Origin: an uncultured Clostridia bacterium
GTDB taxonomy: Bacteria > Bacillota_A > Clostridia > Christensenellales > Aristaeellaceae
Length of the DNA: 8,734 bases
Assembly (NCBI GenBank): GCA_946408865.1
Contig: CAMJTZ010000075.1
Coordinates: 1-8,734 of the forward strand
Reading direction: 5' to 3'
Shown: piece after piece, positions 1 to 6,362 of the stretch
Layout of the letters: each line of letters begins with the position of its first letter
Numbering within the stretch: the first letter of the stretch is position 1
Notes under the pieces: generated by a model
The model's database searches: none
What the model saw: only the letters and a program-made list of their open reading frames with translations
Told to the model about the DNA's origin: nothing
Made by a program: the position numbers and the translations under genes

Positions 1-66
1 TAAAAGAACTCAGGATACATGAAAACGCATGATCACGGCGAAGCGTGAAAAACTGCCGGATCCGTG

Positions 67-963
67 TCAGGTCATTTCTCCTTCCAGTTCGTTTCTCCAG
101 GGGATTGATTCCGCCGCACCGGGCCGGGTGACGGAAACAGCCGCCGCCCTGCCGGCCAGGCGCATACAGGCGGGGAGGGGCATACCTTCCATCAGACCGG
201 CGAGAAAATATCCCGTATAGGTGTCACCGGCCGCGGTGGTGTCCACCGCCTGCACGACGACAGCTTTCTCCCGGTGAGTTTTTATTGCTGTGCCGTCTGC
301 CTGATACGCAACGCTGCCCTGCTTTCCCAGTGTCATCAGCAATGACAGCCGGCTGTACTGACTGTGAAGCTTCTTCCAGACCAGTTCCGGCTCTTTTTCA
401 CCGGTAATCTGTTCAGCCTCGATTTCATTGACCAGCAGCCAGTCCAGTACAGAAAAATCCACCTGCTGCAACGCTGTGTTATACGGGGAAGGATTCAGCA
501 CGATATGCATTTCCTTTTCAGCGGCAAGCCGGACAATGAGCGGCAGATGATTGATCTCATTCTGCAGGATCAGCCAGTCTCCCCGGCTGCAGGCGCCGAT
601 GACCCGGCGGATATGTTCTTCCGGAATGCACCGGTTCGACCCGCCGAAGAGGAGAATGCTGTTTTCTCCATCCGGACAGACCTGGATCACGGTATGTCCC
701 TGCGCCTCCGGAACGGGAAGAAGGAACTCCGTGTTCACGCCGTTTTCCTCCAGAAGGTTCTTCAGCATGCTTCCGCCGGTACCCATACAGCCGGCATGGA
801 AGGGCAGAACCCCGGCCCGGGCCAGCGCGACGGACTGATTGAGCCCTTTGCCGCCTGCCTTTACCGTGCGGGACAGGGCGGAAAGCGTTTCCCCGGGCTG
901 TACGAAATGATCGACGCTGTATACATAGTCCAGATTCAGAGAACCAAAGTTCAGTACCCGCAT
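67..963 (-). CDS. PfkB-family sugar kinase, ribokinase-like
   Basis: This 298-residue protein is a cytoplasmic ATP-dependent carbohydrate kinase of the PfkB/ribokinase family, which phosphorylates a free sugar (ribose in true ribokinases). The first PfkB signature is at residues 37-43 (GGKGLNQ). The second is at residues 241-247 (DTTAAGD), where D247 is the expected catalytic base; the DTxAAGD form is typical of ribokinases. The length matches the usual ~300 residues. I chose the ATG at 963 because AGAAGG lies 7 nt upstream and a possible promoter (1012-1042) would start transcription near 1005. The alternative in-frame ATG at 1023 lies upstream of that -10 and adds 20 residues that do not resemble the family. 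There are no ribose transport genes beside it, so the substrate is not certain; other PfkB substrates (nucleosides, fructose-type sugars) are possible. It is divergent from a decayed glycosidase gene. Confidence 0.88.
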   Translation of the reverse strand: MRVLNFGSLNLDYVYSVDHFVQPGETLSALSRTVKAGGKGLNQSVALARAGVLPFHAGCMGTGGSMLKNLLEENGVNTEFLLPVPEAQGHTVIQVCPDGENSILLFGGSNRCIPEEHIRRVIGACSRGDWLILQNEINHLPLIVRLAAEKEMHIVLNPSPYNTALQQVDFSVLDWLLVNEIEAEQITGEKEPELVWKKLHSQYSRLSLLMTLGKQGSVAYQADGTAIKTHREKAVVVQAVDTTAAGDTYTGYFLAGLMEGMPLPACMRLAGRAAAVSVTRPGAAESIPWRNELEGEMT

Positions 964-1011
964 GCGGATGCCTTCTTTCTGTTGTAAAACGCGCTGCTCA
1001 GCGTTGAACTT

Positions 1012-1042
1012 ATGATAAACCATATCCGGTATACTTCGTCAA
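1012..1042 (-). promoter_or_regulatory. possible promoter of the PfkB kinase gene
   Basis: On the minus strand a TTGACG -35 box (1037-1042) faces a TATCAT -10 box (1012-1017) with a 19-bp spacer. An overlapping TTTATC (1014-1019) would give 17 bp. The start of transcription would fall around 1005, about 40 nt before the chosen start codon. The spacing is unusual for an unaided sigma-A promoter, so this is moderate evidence. Confidence 0.4.
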
Positions 1043-1064
1043 GTGTTTTCCGGCTGAAAAAGTA

Positions 1065-1095
1065 TTGACTTAGAGCCAACTGTAACCTTTACAAT
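1065..1095 (+). promoter_or_regulatory. promoter with 19-bp spacer and internal dyad (MerR-type layout)
   Basis: A TTGACT -35 box (1065-1070) and a TACAAT -10 box (1090-1095) are separated by 19 bp instead of 17. Within the -35/spacer region lies an imperfect dyad, TTAGAG at 1070-1075 against CTGTAA at 1080-1085, matching at 5 of 6 pairs. Overlong spacers carrying a dyad are characteristic of promoters that MerR-family activators untwist. No MerR gene lies in the window. The promoter drives the glycosidase remnant at 1147. Confidence 0.55.
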
Positions 1096-1146
1096 CATGG
1101 TCAGAGGATTATGAATGCCGGACAATTCAACAGGAGGATTTTCCCC

Positions 1147-1366
1147 ATGCTGATTCAGAGCGCATCCTGGATTACGATGAAAAACGCGGCGTCCACCACA
1201 GTACCTGTTTTCAGAAAGTGCTTTTCCTGCGGGAAACCCATACGGTCCGCAACGCTGGAAGTATACGGACCAGGGAATCCGGTATGAGATTGATACGCCG
1301 GTTCAGGCAGAGATTATTCTCGGCGGTCAGTCCAGGATTGTGGAAAAGGGAAGATACCTGTTCTGA
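1147..1366 (+). pseudogene. GH78 alpha-L-rhamnosidase remnant with internal deletion and frame break
   Basis: An AGGAGG RBS (1132-1137) and an ATG at 1147 open a frame of 46 codons that stops at 1285-1287. Its residues resemble the N terminus of short-form bacterial alpha-L-rhamnosidases: a WI near the start, then V-P-V-F-R-K-x-F, then S-A-T-L-E-V. The homology stops near 1260-1275. From about 1262 another frame reads to a TGA at 1364-1366. It carries the kind of ending seen in GH78 C-terminal domains: Y-E-I-D-T-P, then A-E-I-I-L-G-G, then G-R-Y-L-F and stop. The two pieces are out of frame with each other, and the roughly 2.5 kb that would encode the catalytic (alpha/alpha)6 barrel is missing. 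The simplest reading is a large internal deletion that left the promoter, RBS and both termini. It cannot make an active enzyme. Family assignment is from memory of the conserved termini, so it is moderately sure; an assembly deletion is the main alternative. Confidence 0.6.
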
Positions 1367-1529
1367 AAGAATGATCAGGCATCCGGCGGATCACGCAAAG
1401 GATTGTAAAGCAGAAGATAGAAAAATATACCGGTGTGGAAATGTTTTTTCTTGCGCTTTGCGCCTTCTGCTTCTTCATGATGCCGGATACGGCAGGAAAC
1501 GGTATCGAAGCGCCGGGATATGCGGGCGG

Positions 1530-2672
1530 CTATTCAGCTGTTTCAGAATCAGCGCAGAACACCAGAATTCCGTTATCCAGCTTTACCGTTCCGGTGGTTT
1601 CTGTCAGCGGATCACCGTAACCGTAAGGGCCCTCTTTTGTGACAACCAGGCGTCCATCGGTCACATCACTGATTCGGTAAAAATAATTATAACCGTCCAG
1701 GACATATTTCTCACGCTGAAGGGGATCATAAACGATCAGTATAATACGCACCATCCCGCTGCCGACCATACTGCAGGTGCACAGATCCGTACAGCCGTCC
1801 CCAGTGACATCGGCCATGCGGAAAGCGGGATGGTCCCGGTCGATCGAATACGGCAGGGAGAGACTCACGGGATAACCTGTGCCGCGCAATTCCTCCGCTG
1901 CTTCATCCAGGCTGAGTCCGAATTCTTCCAGGTTTCCTTCGTCGGGAATATTGACCCAGGGATCCAGACGGGTCCGGCAGACCCGGATCGCGCCAAGCGG
2001 ATCGAAGGCTTCCGCGGAGAGGACAATCCTGTCGCCCGGTACCTGAGACAGTTCATTGCCCAGAACGCCCATATGGAGCTGCCGGTCTTTCTCATCATAC
2101 CGGAACCAGTAAAAATCGTTCCAGAAGTCGCCGAACTGCGCCTCCGCCACAAACCATGTGCCGCTGTCATTTCTATGAAATACAAGATACATAAAAGCCG
2201 GACTTTCGGTGTTCGTAAGCCATAAGGAAGGATTGCCGTCCGCCAGGCGATCCTTCAGCAGGATACGGTTGTTTTCCCGGGACGCCTGCTGTACCGGGTC
2301 GGGGGAACGGGAATCACCGCGAAAGAGATCCGGCACAGGAACAGGTCGCGCCAAGATGCCGGAGGGTGCCTGATCCAGAATGAAGGTGTTGCAGAATTCC
2401 ACTTCGGGAGAAAGCGGATCGGTATTGACAATCAGGACAGCCGGTTTTTCCGCGGAGGTTCCGGCAAGCACGATGTACTCTGAACCTTCTTTTCCGACCG
2501 GCGCCCGGTCATACACTGCGTAATCCGGATAAACGCCCTGAATGACGGCGGAGATCATTGCGTCAGCAGGATCCTCTTCTGCCATGGCGTCCGGGATGAG
2601 CGCCATATAAAGAAACATATAAAGAAACATACAAAGAAACAGAAAAAGCATAGGCATTACAGATCGTTTCAT
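1530..2672 (-). CDS. secreted protein of unknown function with 12-bp repeat in its signal peptide
   Basis: I do not recognise the family of this 380-residue protein. Residues 1-31 form a signal peptide: M-K-R, then a very hydrophobic Met/Phe/Leu/Tyr core, then a likely cleavage after A-M-A (A31) before E-E-D-P. There is no other obvious membrane segment. The mature part is rich in beta-prone stretches and acidic residues. Residues 288-296 read D-V-T-G-D-G-C-T-D, a calcium-binding-loop-like pattern seen in FG-GAP and EF-hand-type loops, and D-V-T-D-G recurs about 48 residues later (336-340). The start at 2672 is set by AGGAGG 9 nt upstream; the frame stays open into the upstream glycosidase gene but that extension is only an antiphase overlap. 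It lies 70 bp downstream of the GH43 gene with no visible terminator or promoter between them, so co-transcription is likely. It could be a cell-surface or extracellular accessory protein; no function can be assigned. Confidence 0.82.
   Translation of the reverse strand: MKRSVMPMLFLFLCMFLYMFLYMALIPDAMAEEDPADAMISAVIQGVYPDYAVYDRAPVGKEGSEYIVLAGTSAEKPAVLIVNTDPLSPEVEFCNTFILDQAPSGILARPVPVPDLFRGDSRSPDPVQQASRENNRILLKDRLADGNPSLWLTNTESPAFMYLVFHRNDSGTWFVAEAQFGDFWNDFYWFRYDEKDRQLHMGVLGNELSQVPGDRIVLSAEAFDPLGAIRVCRTRLDPWVNIPDEGNLEEFGLSLDEAAEELRGTGYPVSLSLPYSIDRDHPAFRMADVTGDGCTDLCTCSMVGSGMVRIILIVYDPLQREKYVLDGYNYFYRISDVTDGRLVVTKEGPYGYGDPLTETTGTVKLDNGILVFCADSETAE
2604..2639 (-). repeat. three tandem 12-bp units inside the signal-peptide coding region
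   Basis: On the plus strand the unit is CATATAAAGAAA, twice perfect (2604-2615 and 2616-2627), then once with one change (CATACAAAGAAA, 2628-2639); a degenerate fourth unit follows. Read on the coding strand it gives the repeating tetrapeptide F-L-(Y/C)-M in the hydrophobic core. Because the unit is 12 bp, gain or loss of copies keeps the frame and changes the core length by four residues. Confidence 0.9.
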
Positions 2673-2742
2673 GTGCAGATTCCTCCTGACGGTGCGGATG
2701 CAGATTTCAAAAGCAGAGAAAATGATCCCGCGGGTGAGCGTG

Positions 2743-4230
2743 TCACTGATCAGCAGGGCGGTAGGTAAACCGGCTGAAGGCGGCCTGGCCGCCGGATTCT
2801 CTGGTGGAGTAAAGGAAAAGGCCGAAACGGCAGCCGGTAAAGTGATCCAGGGCGAAAGCCATCGTGTGTTCAGGCCCCAGAGGTTTCCACCCGGAGTTGT
2901 CCAGGTATTCAAAACAAACCCTGCCTTCAGGCCCGGCGAATCGGACGGCCGCCCGCAGGCGGACTTCCCGCGTCTTCCAGGGAATCCGGGCATATTCCCG
3001 CTCTTCCTGTTCACGGGATTTCCGCGCCTTCATCACCAGGGAATATCCTTCTTCATTCCGCTCAACGCCGATCAGTCCGTAACTGCCGATGAGCAGGCAA
3101 AGACCGGTCACATCACCGGCCCGGAGACCTTCCGTGTTAACAGTTACCTCTGCCGTACAGCCGGGGAGCACGGTGCGCTGCGTGAGCGTGTTCCGGGCAA
3201 ATTCCACGGTCCGGCTGATCTTGTCCGTGCGGATCACATAGGTGCCGTTCCCGGTTTCCCAGCAGCCTTCCCTCGGCTCATGATTGAACTGCCAGACGTT
3301 TTTCAGCACCGGGGAAGTGAAATCATCATCGGCATACAGCGGCCGTGCAGTCCAGCCGGAATGGGTGCAGGAGTTTGAAATGCTGCGCTCCGCTTCCCCG
3401 AAGACCGGATAACCGAACCGGTTCCAGGTAACGGGAATCAGGACAGGAACCCGCCCGACGGCACCGCGGTCCTGGAAGACAACAGAAAACCACCTGCCGT
3501 CCGGCGTATCCACGATACCGCCCTGGGCAGGACCGCTGTGCAGGTTGTCCAGGTCTCCGCAGTAGACATCTCCGCCGGCCCAGACGCCTTCCAGGTCATC
3601 CGCGACGAAGCAGGCCTGGGTCCGGTACCATTCCCGCTGGCGGGAGTGGATCAGAAAAAGGACATATTTTCCGTTGATCTTATACAGGTGGGATCCCTCA
3701 TATCCCAGAAAATCACCCGGGGCATCCCGGACAATGATCCGGTTCAGTCCGCCTTCCTTCGGCCCGCTCAGGTCTTCCTTCAGCTCTGTGAGGCGGATAT
3801 CCCGGCTGCCGCAGACAATATAGACACGGCCGTCATCGTCGAACAGCAGAGAGCAGTCATGGTAAACGCCGTCAATATATTGTTTTGTCCAGGGCCCTTC
3901 GATGTTTTCCGCTGTAAAAAGAAAGGTTTTGGGCCATTCATGCGCGATGAAGGCCGCATAGAAACGGCCGGCGTGATAACGCAGGGAAGCAGCCCACATC
4001 CCATGACCGTAAATCGTCTGCTCTCCTTCCAGAATCTCGCCGGGCGTATGCTCCAGGGTATCGTAGATATAGGAACAGATCTCCCAGCGGATCAGGTCGT
4101 GGGACCGGAGGATCCCGGCGCCCGGAAAGAAGTGCATGGTCGTGCTGATCATGTAATAGGTATCTCCGACACGGATGACATCCGGATCCGGATAATCCAT
4201 CCCGGTCAAGGGATTGCGGCCTTCAGCCAT
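2743..4230 (-). CDS. glycoside hydrolase family 43 (beta-xylosidase/arabinofuranosidase type) with C-terminal beta-sandwich
   Basis: This 495-residue protein has no signal peptide, so it most likely acts in the cytoplasm on imported oligosaccharides. Residues ~5-290 form the five-bladed propeller of GH43. The three carboxylates expected for the inverting mechanism are visible: the base D15 in Y-P-D-P-D, the pKa modulator D125 in H-D-C-S-L-L, and the acid E178 in Y-E-G-S-H-L-Y. Residues ~302-492 match the concanavalin-like C-terminal domain found in GH43 beta-xylosidases (D-D-F near 302, then R-N-T-L-T-Q-R-T at 346-353). The start is fixed by GGAGG 8 nt upstream. A strong promoter lies 40-70 nt upstream, so this is the first gene of its transcription unit. 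GH43 includes xylosidases, arabinofuranosidases and arabinanases; the two-domain layout favours xylosidase/arabinofuranosidase, but the exact substrate cannot be read from sequence. Confidence 0.9.
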   Translation of the reverse strand: MAEGRNPLTGMDYPDPDVIRVGDTYYMISTTMHFFPGAGILRSHDLIRWEICSYIYDTLEHTPGEILEGEQTIYGHGMWAASLRYHAGRFYAAFIAHEWPKTFLFTAENIEGPWTKQYIDGVYHDCSLLFDDDGRVYIVCGSRDIRLTELKEDLSGPKEGGLNRIIVRDAPGDFLGYEGSHLYKINGKYVLFLIHSRQREWYRTQACFVADDLEGVWAGGDVYCGDLDNLHSGPAQGGIVDTPDGRWFSVVFQDRGAVGRVPVLIPVTWNRFGYPVFGEAERSISNSCTHSGWTARPLYADDDFTSPVLKNVWQFNHEPREGCWETGNGTYVIRTDKISRTVEFARNTLTQRTVLPGCTAEVTVNTEGLRAGDVTGLCLLIGSYGLIGVERNEEGYSLVMKARKSREQEEREYARIPWKTREVRLRAAVRFAGPEGRVCFEYLDNSGWKPLGPEHTMAFALDHFTGCRFGLFLYSTRESGGQAAFSRFTYRPADQ

Positions 4231-4272
4231 TGGGATCGCCTCCGTAAGGCATATTCAATAATCCTGACCCTA

Positions 4273-4301
4273 ATAATGACGGCTTCCCGGCCTGTTGTCA
4301 A
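4273..4301 (-). promoter_or_regulatory. promoter of the GH43 gene
   Basis: On the minus strand a consensus TTGACA -35 (4296-4301) is followed after 17 bp by CATTAT (4273-4278, 4 of 6 matches). Transcription would start near 4266, giving a leader of about 36 nt that holds the GGAGG RBS. Confidence 0.7.
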
Positions 4302-4310
4302 TGATCTGCG

Positions 4311-4348
4311 GCATCCTGCTGCTTTTTTCAGGTATTATTTCAGGATGC
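4311..4348. repeat. 8-bp perfect inverted repeat upstream of the GH43 promoter
   Basis: GCATCCTG (4311-4318) and CAGGATGC (4341-4348) form a perfect inverted repeat with a 22-nt spacer. The spacer side also carries TTTCAGG twice with a 12-bp period (4326-4332 and 4338-4344). It lies ~10-50 bp upstream of the GH43 -35 box and ~45 bp past the stop codon of the preceding operon. It could be a regulator site for the glycosidase gene or a poor terminator for the redox operon. No proper U-tract follows the stem on the minus strand, so I favour a regulator site. Confidence 0.45.
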
Positions 4349-4393
4349 TGTGTGAAGTTTTTGCGCAGATATTTACGAATCACTTCAGAAGTC

Positions 4394-4600
4394 TTATGCC
4401 TTCTCTGCCAGATACCTGTTCAGTTTCTCCACCAGCTCGTTTACGTCGCTGCCGTGGGCCGCGCAGCCCATTTCCAGGCTTTCCATCTGGCTGAAAGGGC
4501 AGCCCATGCAGTGCATACCGTACTCCATCATGATTGGCGCGGTGGTGCGGTCAATATCCAGTACTTCTTTGATGGTCATTTCCTTGGTAATCGTGTTCAT
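4394..4600 (-). CDS. DUF1858 small redox-disulfide protein
   Basis: This 68-residue cytoplasmic protein belongs to the DUF1858 family, whose members include the small redox-disulfide proteins found beside hybrid cluster protein genes and the N-terminal domain of ScdA-like iron-sulfur repair proteins. The diagnostic core is G-M-H-C-M-G-C at residues 28-34, giving a C31-x-x-C34 pair. It is followed by S-L-E-M-G-C and A-A-H-G and a final helix ending in L-N-R-Y-L. An extra cysteine, C46, replaces an alanine common in the family. The ATG at 4600 has a GAGGA RBS about 9 nt upstream, and the longer upstream frame only overlaps the preceding gene. It is the last gene of the operon, 26 nt after the DtxR-type regulator. 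A role in thiol/disulfide or Fe-S chemistry is inferred. Confidence 0.85.
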   Translation of the reverse strand: MNTITKEMTIKEVLDIDRTTAPIMMEYGMHCMGCPFSQMESLEMGCAAHGSDVNELVEKLNRYLAEKA

Positions 4601-4626
4601 TGTTTTTTTCCTCTTTTTTAAAATGT

Positions 4627-5010
4627 TCAGAAATTCTGCTGACAGTATTTTTTCATCAGGGAGAAAGTCCGGTCGCTGATGGCGTGTTCCATTCTGCAGG
4701 CTTCGTCCTCCGCCTGCGTCTCCTCTACGCCGATGGCAATCAAAGCGTCTTTCAGAAAGCAATGCCGTTCATAGATTCTTTCAGCGATCTTCCGTCCCTC
4801 GTCTGTTAAACGTAAAAACTTGTTGTCGTCAATGACAAGATATCCTTTTTTCTCCAGGATATGCACCGCCACGCTGACGCTGGGCCTCGTCACGTTCAGG
4901 TGCTGGGCCAGCTCGACAGAGCGCGCGCAGCCGTGGCGGTTCTGGATCATGAGGATCGCTTCCAGATAATCTTCCCCGGAGGATCTGATGTTTCCGTTCT
5001 CTGTATTCAT
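4627..5010 (-). CDS. DtxR/MntR-family metal-dependent transcriptional regulator
   Basis: This 127-residue cytoplasmic DNA-binding protein should sense Fe(II) or Mn(II) and repress metal-uptake or stress genes. Residues ~8-70 are the winged helix-turn-helix (V-E-L-A-Q-H-L-N-V-T-R-P-S-V-S, then L-E-K-K-G-Y-L, then L-T-D-E-G). Residues ~72-127 are the dimerisation/metal domain. Likely metal ligands are D14, E17, H83, C105, E108 and H109. The C-x-x-E-H arrangement (residues 105-109) resembles iron-type DtxR/IdeR, whereas B. subtilis MntR has glutamate at the cysteine position. The C-terminal SH3-like domain is absent, as in MntR. It starts 5 nt after the nitroreductase stop with only a weak RBS, so its translation is probably coupled to that gene. 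No target operator was identified. Confidence 0.9.
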   Translation of the reverse strand: MNTENGNIRSSGEDYLEAILMIQNRHGCARSVELAQHLNVTRPSVSVAVHILEKKGYLVIDDNKFLRLTDEGRKIAERIYERHCFLKDALIAIGVEETQAEDEACRMEHAISDRTFSLMKKYCQQNF

Positions 5011-5015
5011 TGCGT

Positions 5016-5804
5016 TTACCTGACGATCAGTGTCGCCACATACTCCACGCCGTCAGGCACAGTCAGGCCGGGGTCGGCGATGCTCAGCTGCACATTTTCA
5101 TCCAGACCATAAGCAAAGTGATACAGGGCGATACCGATATCCACTTTCTGCAGGTCCCAGCCGGTGGCGTCCACATAGCCCTTGCTTTTCTTTTCATAGA
5201 AATGGGCCTGCCTGCCATCCATCACCACCCGCCAGGGCTGCCGGTTGACCGCGGAGGGAGCCCAGCGCACCATTTCCAGAGCTTCCTGCACGGGGGTATT
5301 TTCGGACAGCGGCTTTTCAAAGCTTCTGTCGAAGAATAATTCGGAAAAATCCAAACGGACATCCGCCTTGATCCCTTTCCGCATCATTGTCTCCCGCAAA
5401 GACATCTTTTTTGCGGGGTAGCCCAGAGGGCTGACGCAGGGCATCACTTCGTCCTGCTCCAGCGCCATGGCTTTTTCAAAGGCGGGGCGATCCATGGTCC
5501 CGGCGATCCAGGTGGTGCCGATTCCCAGGGATTCGGCGTACAGCACCAGCTTTTCAAAGGCGTAGCCGAAGGCCTCCTCGGCGTGCGGCTGGCGCCGGAT
5601 CTTTCCGGCAATGTAAGTGTCCGTTCCCACGATCACGGGAGAGGATAAGCCATCCGCTTTTGCGTTCAGCAGTTTCCAGGTGACGGGGATGTTATAAGGC
5701 GTTTCAATCTTCTCCGCAAAGCGCAGGAGTTTTTCCGTGTCTTCCGGACGCAGAGGCTGGCCGTCAAAGGTGCGCACGCTTCTGCGGTGACGGATCAATT
5801 CCAT
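5016..5804 (-). CDS. nitroreductase family protein (TM1586-like, two half-domains)
   Basis: This 262-residue protein is an FMN-dependent oxidoreductase of the nitroreductase superfamily, using NAD(P)H-derived electrons on nitro compounds, quinones or similar acceptors. The FMN-phosphate motif R-R-S-V-R is at residues 7-11. A second typical motif, A-P-S-A-V-N-R-Q-P-W, is at 182-191. The arrangement of a central G-I-G-T-T-W (94-99) and a repeat-like C-terminal half resembles the single-chain TM1586-type proteins, in which two halves imitate the usual homodimer. The start is uncertain: ATG 5804 lies 5 nt after the flavodoxin stop and fits the family N terminus, while an in-frame ATG at 5834 would overlap the flavodoxin gene by 25 bp; neither has a well-placed RBS, so translation is likely coupled to the flavodoxin. 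The natural substrate is unknown. Being beside an HxlR regulator fits a quinone or electrophile response. Confidence 0.87.
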   Translation of the reverse strand: MELIRHRRSVRTFDGQPLRPEDTEKLLRFAEKIETPYNIPVTWKLLNAKADGLSSPVIVGTDTYIAGKIRRQPHAEEAFGYAFEKLVLYAESLGIGTTWIAGTMDRPAFEKAMALEQDEVMPCVSPLGYPAKKMSLRETMMRKGIKADVRLDFSELFFDRSFEKPLSENTPVQEALEMVRWAPSAVNRQPWRVVMDGRQAHFYEKKSKGYVDATGWDLQKVDIGIALYHFAYGLDENVQLSIADPGLTVPDGVEYVATLIVR

Positions 5805-5809
5805 ACCTT

Positions 5810-6292
5810 TCACAGCTGCAAGCCCTCTGTCCATCTTTTAAGATCACTTTCGGAAATTTCGCTGCCCAGGCGCCTGCCGGCGTCCACGCAGGCCTTATCG
5901 CCCACCAGGCTCCGGATGCGCTCAGCGGTTTTGCCGATGTCGCTGCCGCCGGAGGTGCAGAAGGGGATGATTTTTTTGCCGCTGAAATCATAGGCGGTCA
6001 GGAAAGTATCCACTGCGCTGGGTTCCCGACCCCACCAGATGGGGAAGCCCACAAATACTGCGTCGTAATCCGCCATGTTTTCCACACAGCCGCAGATGGC
6101 GGGGCGGCAGTTCAGATCGCTCATCTCCAGGGTGCTGCGGCTCTGCTTGTCGGTCCAGTCCAGATCTTCCCTGGTATAGGGCACTTCGGGCTTGATTTCA
6201 AAACAATCGGCGTTTTCAACCGCGGCGATTTCCTGCGCCACCCTGGCGGTTACGCCGCTGACGGAAAAGTATGCGATCAGCGTTTTACTCAT
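5810..6292 (-). CDS. flavodoxin-like protein
   Basis: This 160-residue cytoplasmic protein has the flavodoxin fold and should carry FMN as a low-potential one-electron carrier or small flavin oxidoreductase. The FMN-phosphate loop is S10-V-S-G-V-T15 after the first beta strand (T-L-I-A-Y-F). The V-G-F-P-I-W-W-G segment at 81-88 and the T-S-G-G-S-D-I-G segment at 113-120 are the other flavin-contacting loops. I chose the ATG at 6292, which has AAGGAGG 8 nt upstream; the in-frame ATG at 6310 would sit over that RBS. It is the first gene of the four-gene operon, behind a near-consensus promoter, and could pass electrons to or share a reductant with the nitroreductase next to it. The cysteine-rich stretch at C62, C67 and C69 is unusual for a flavodoxin. 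Confidence 0.9.
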   Translation of the reverse strand: MSKTLIAYFSVSGVTARVAQEIAAVENADCFEIKPEVPYTREDLDWTDKQSRSTLEMSDLNCRPAICGCVENMADYDAVFVGFPIWWGREPSAVDTFLTAYDFSGKKIIPFCTSGGSDIGKTAERIRSLVGDKACVDAGRRLGSEISESDLKRWTEGLQL

Positions 6293-6319
6293 GGATGTAT
6301 CCTCCTTCAATTCCAGTAA

Positions 6320-6352
6320 ATAAGAAATCAGGCTTTACAACGGATTTCTTAT
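6320..6352. promoter_or_regulatory. 10-bp inverted repeat in the flavodoxin/hxlR intergenic region (candidate operator)
   Basis: ATAAGAAATC (6320-6329) and GATTTCTTAT (6343-6352) are a perfect 10-bp inverted repeat with a 13-nt spacer. One arm sits at the expected flavodoxin transcription start; the spacer holds the -35 box of the hxlR promoter. Such placement would let a bound dimeric regulator block both genes. HxlR regulators bind inverted repeats. It could also be an mRNA leader hairpin. Confidence 0.6.
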
Positions 6353-6362
6353 CTGCTAAGAT
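6334..6362 (+). promoter_or_regulatory. promoter of the hxlR-type gene
   Basis: TTTACA (6334-6339, 5 of 6 to consensus) and TAAGAT (6357-6362, 4 of 6) are separated by 17 bp. The -10 overlaps by two bases the -10 of the opposing flavodoxin promoter. Confidence 0.6.

Noticed and set aside
34..49. Possible terminator hairpin after the PfkB kinase gene
   Set aside because: TCACG pairs with CGTGA over only 5 bp and there is no U-run directly after it on the minus strand.
364..987. Plus-strand open frame of 207 codons
   Set aside because: It is antisense to the PfkB kinase, which has both family signatures; the plus-strand frame has no RBS or recognisable motif.
1408..1472. 9-bp inverted repeat (1408-1416 with 1464-1472)
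   Set aside because: The 47-nt spacer and purine/pyrimidine-rich simple arms make chance likely. It has no U-tract suited to a terminator. The 1367-1529 gap holds nothing else I can support.
1435..1620. Small hydrophobic plus-strand frame resembling a signal peptide
   Set aside because: It has no RBS and no promoter of note, and runs into the 3' end of the opposing gene. Hydrophobicity alone is not enough.
1218..2225. Long plus-strand open frame of 335 codons
   Set aside because: Most of it is antisense to the secreted-protein gene, its start has no RBS, and its translation is rich in Arg/His/Ile with no family resemblance. Its first part crosses the GH78 remnant in the wrong frame.
2673..3014. 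N-terminal extension of the secreted protein back to 3014
   Set aside because: It overlaps the end of the GH43 gene by over 250 bp in another frame and would bury the clear signal peptide. The ATG at 2672 has a perfect RBS.
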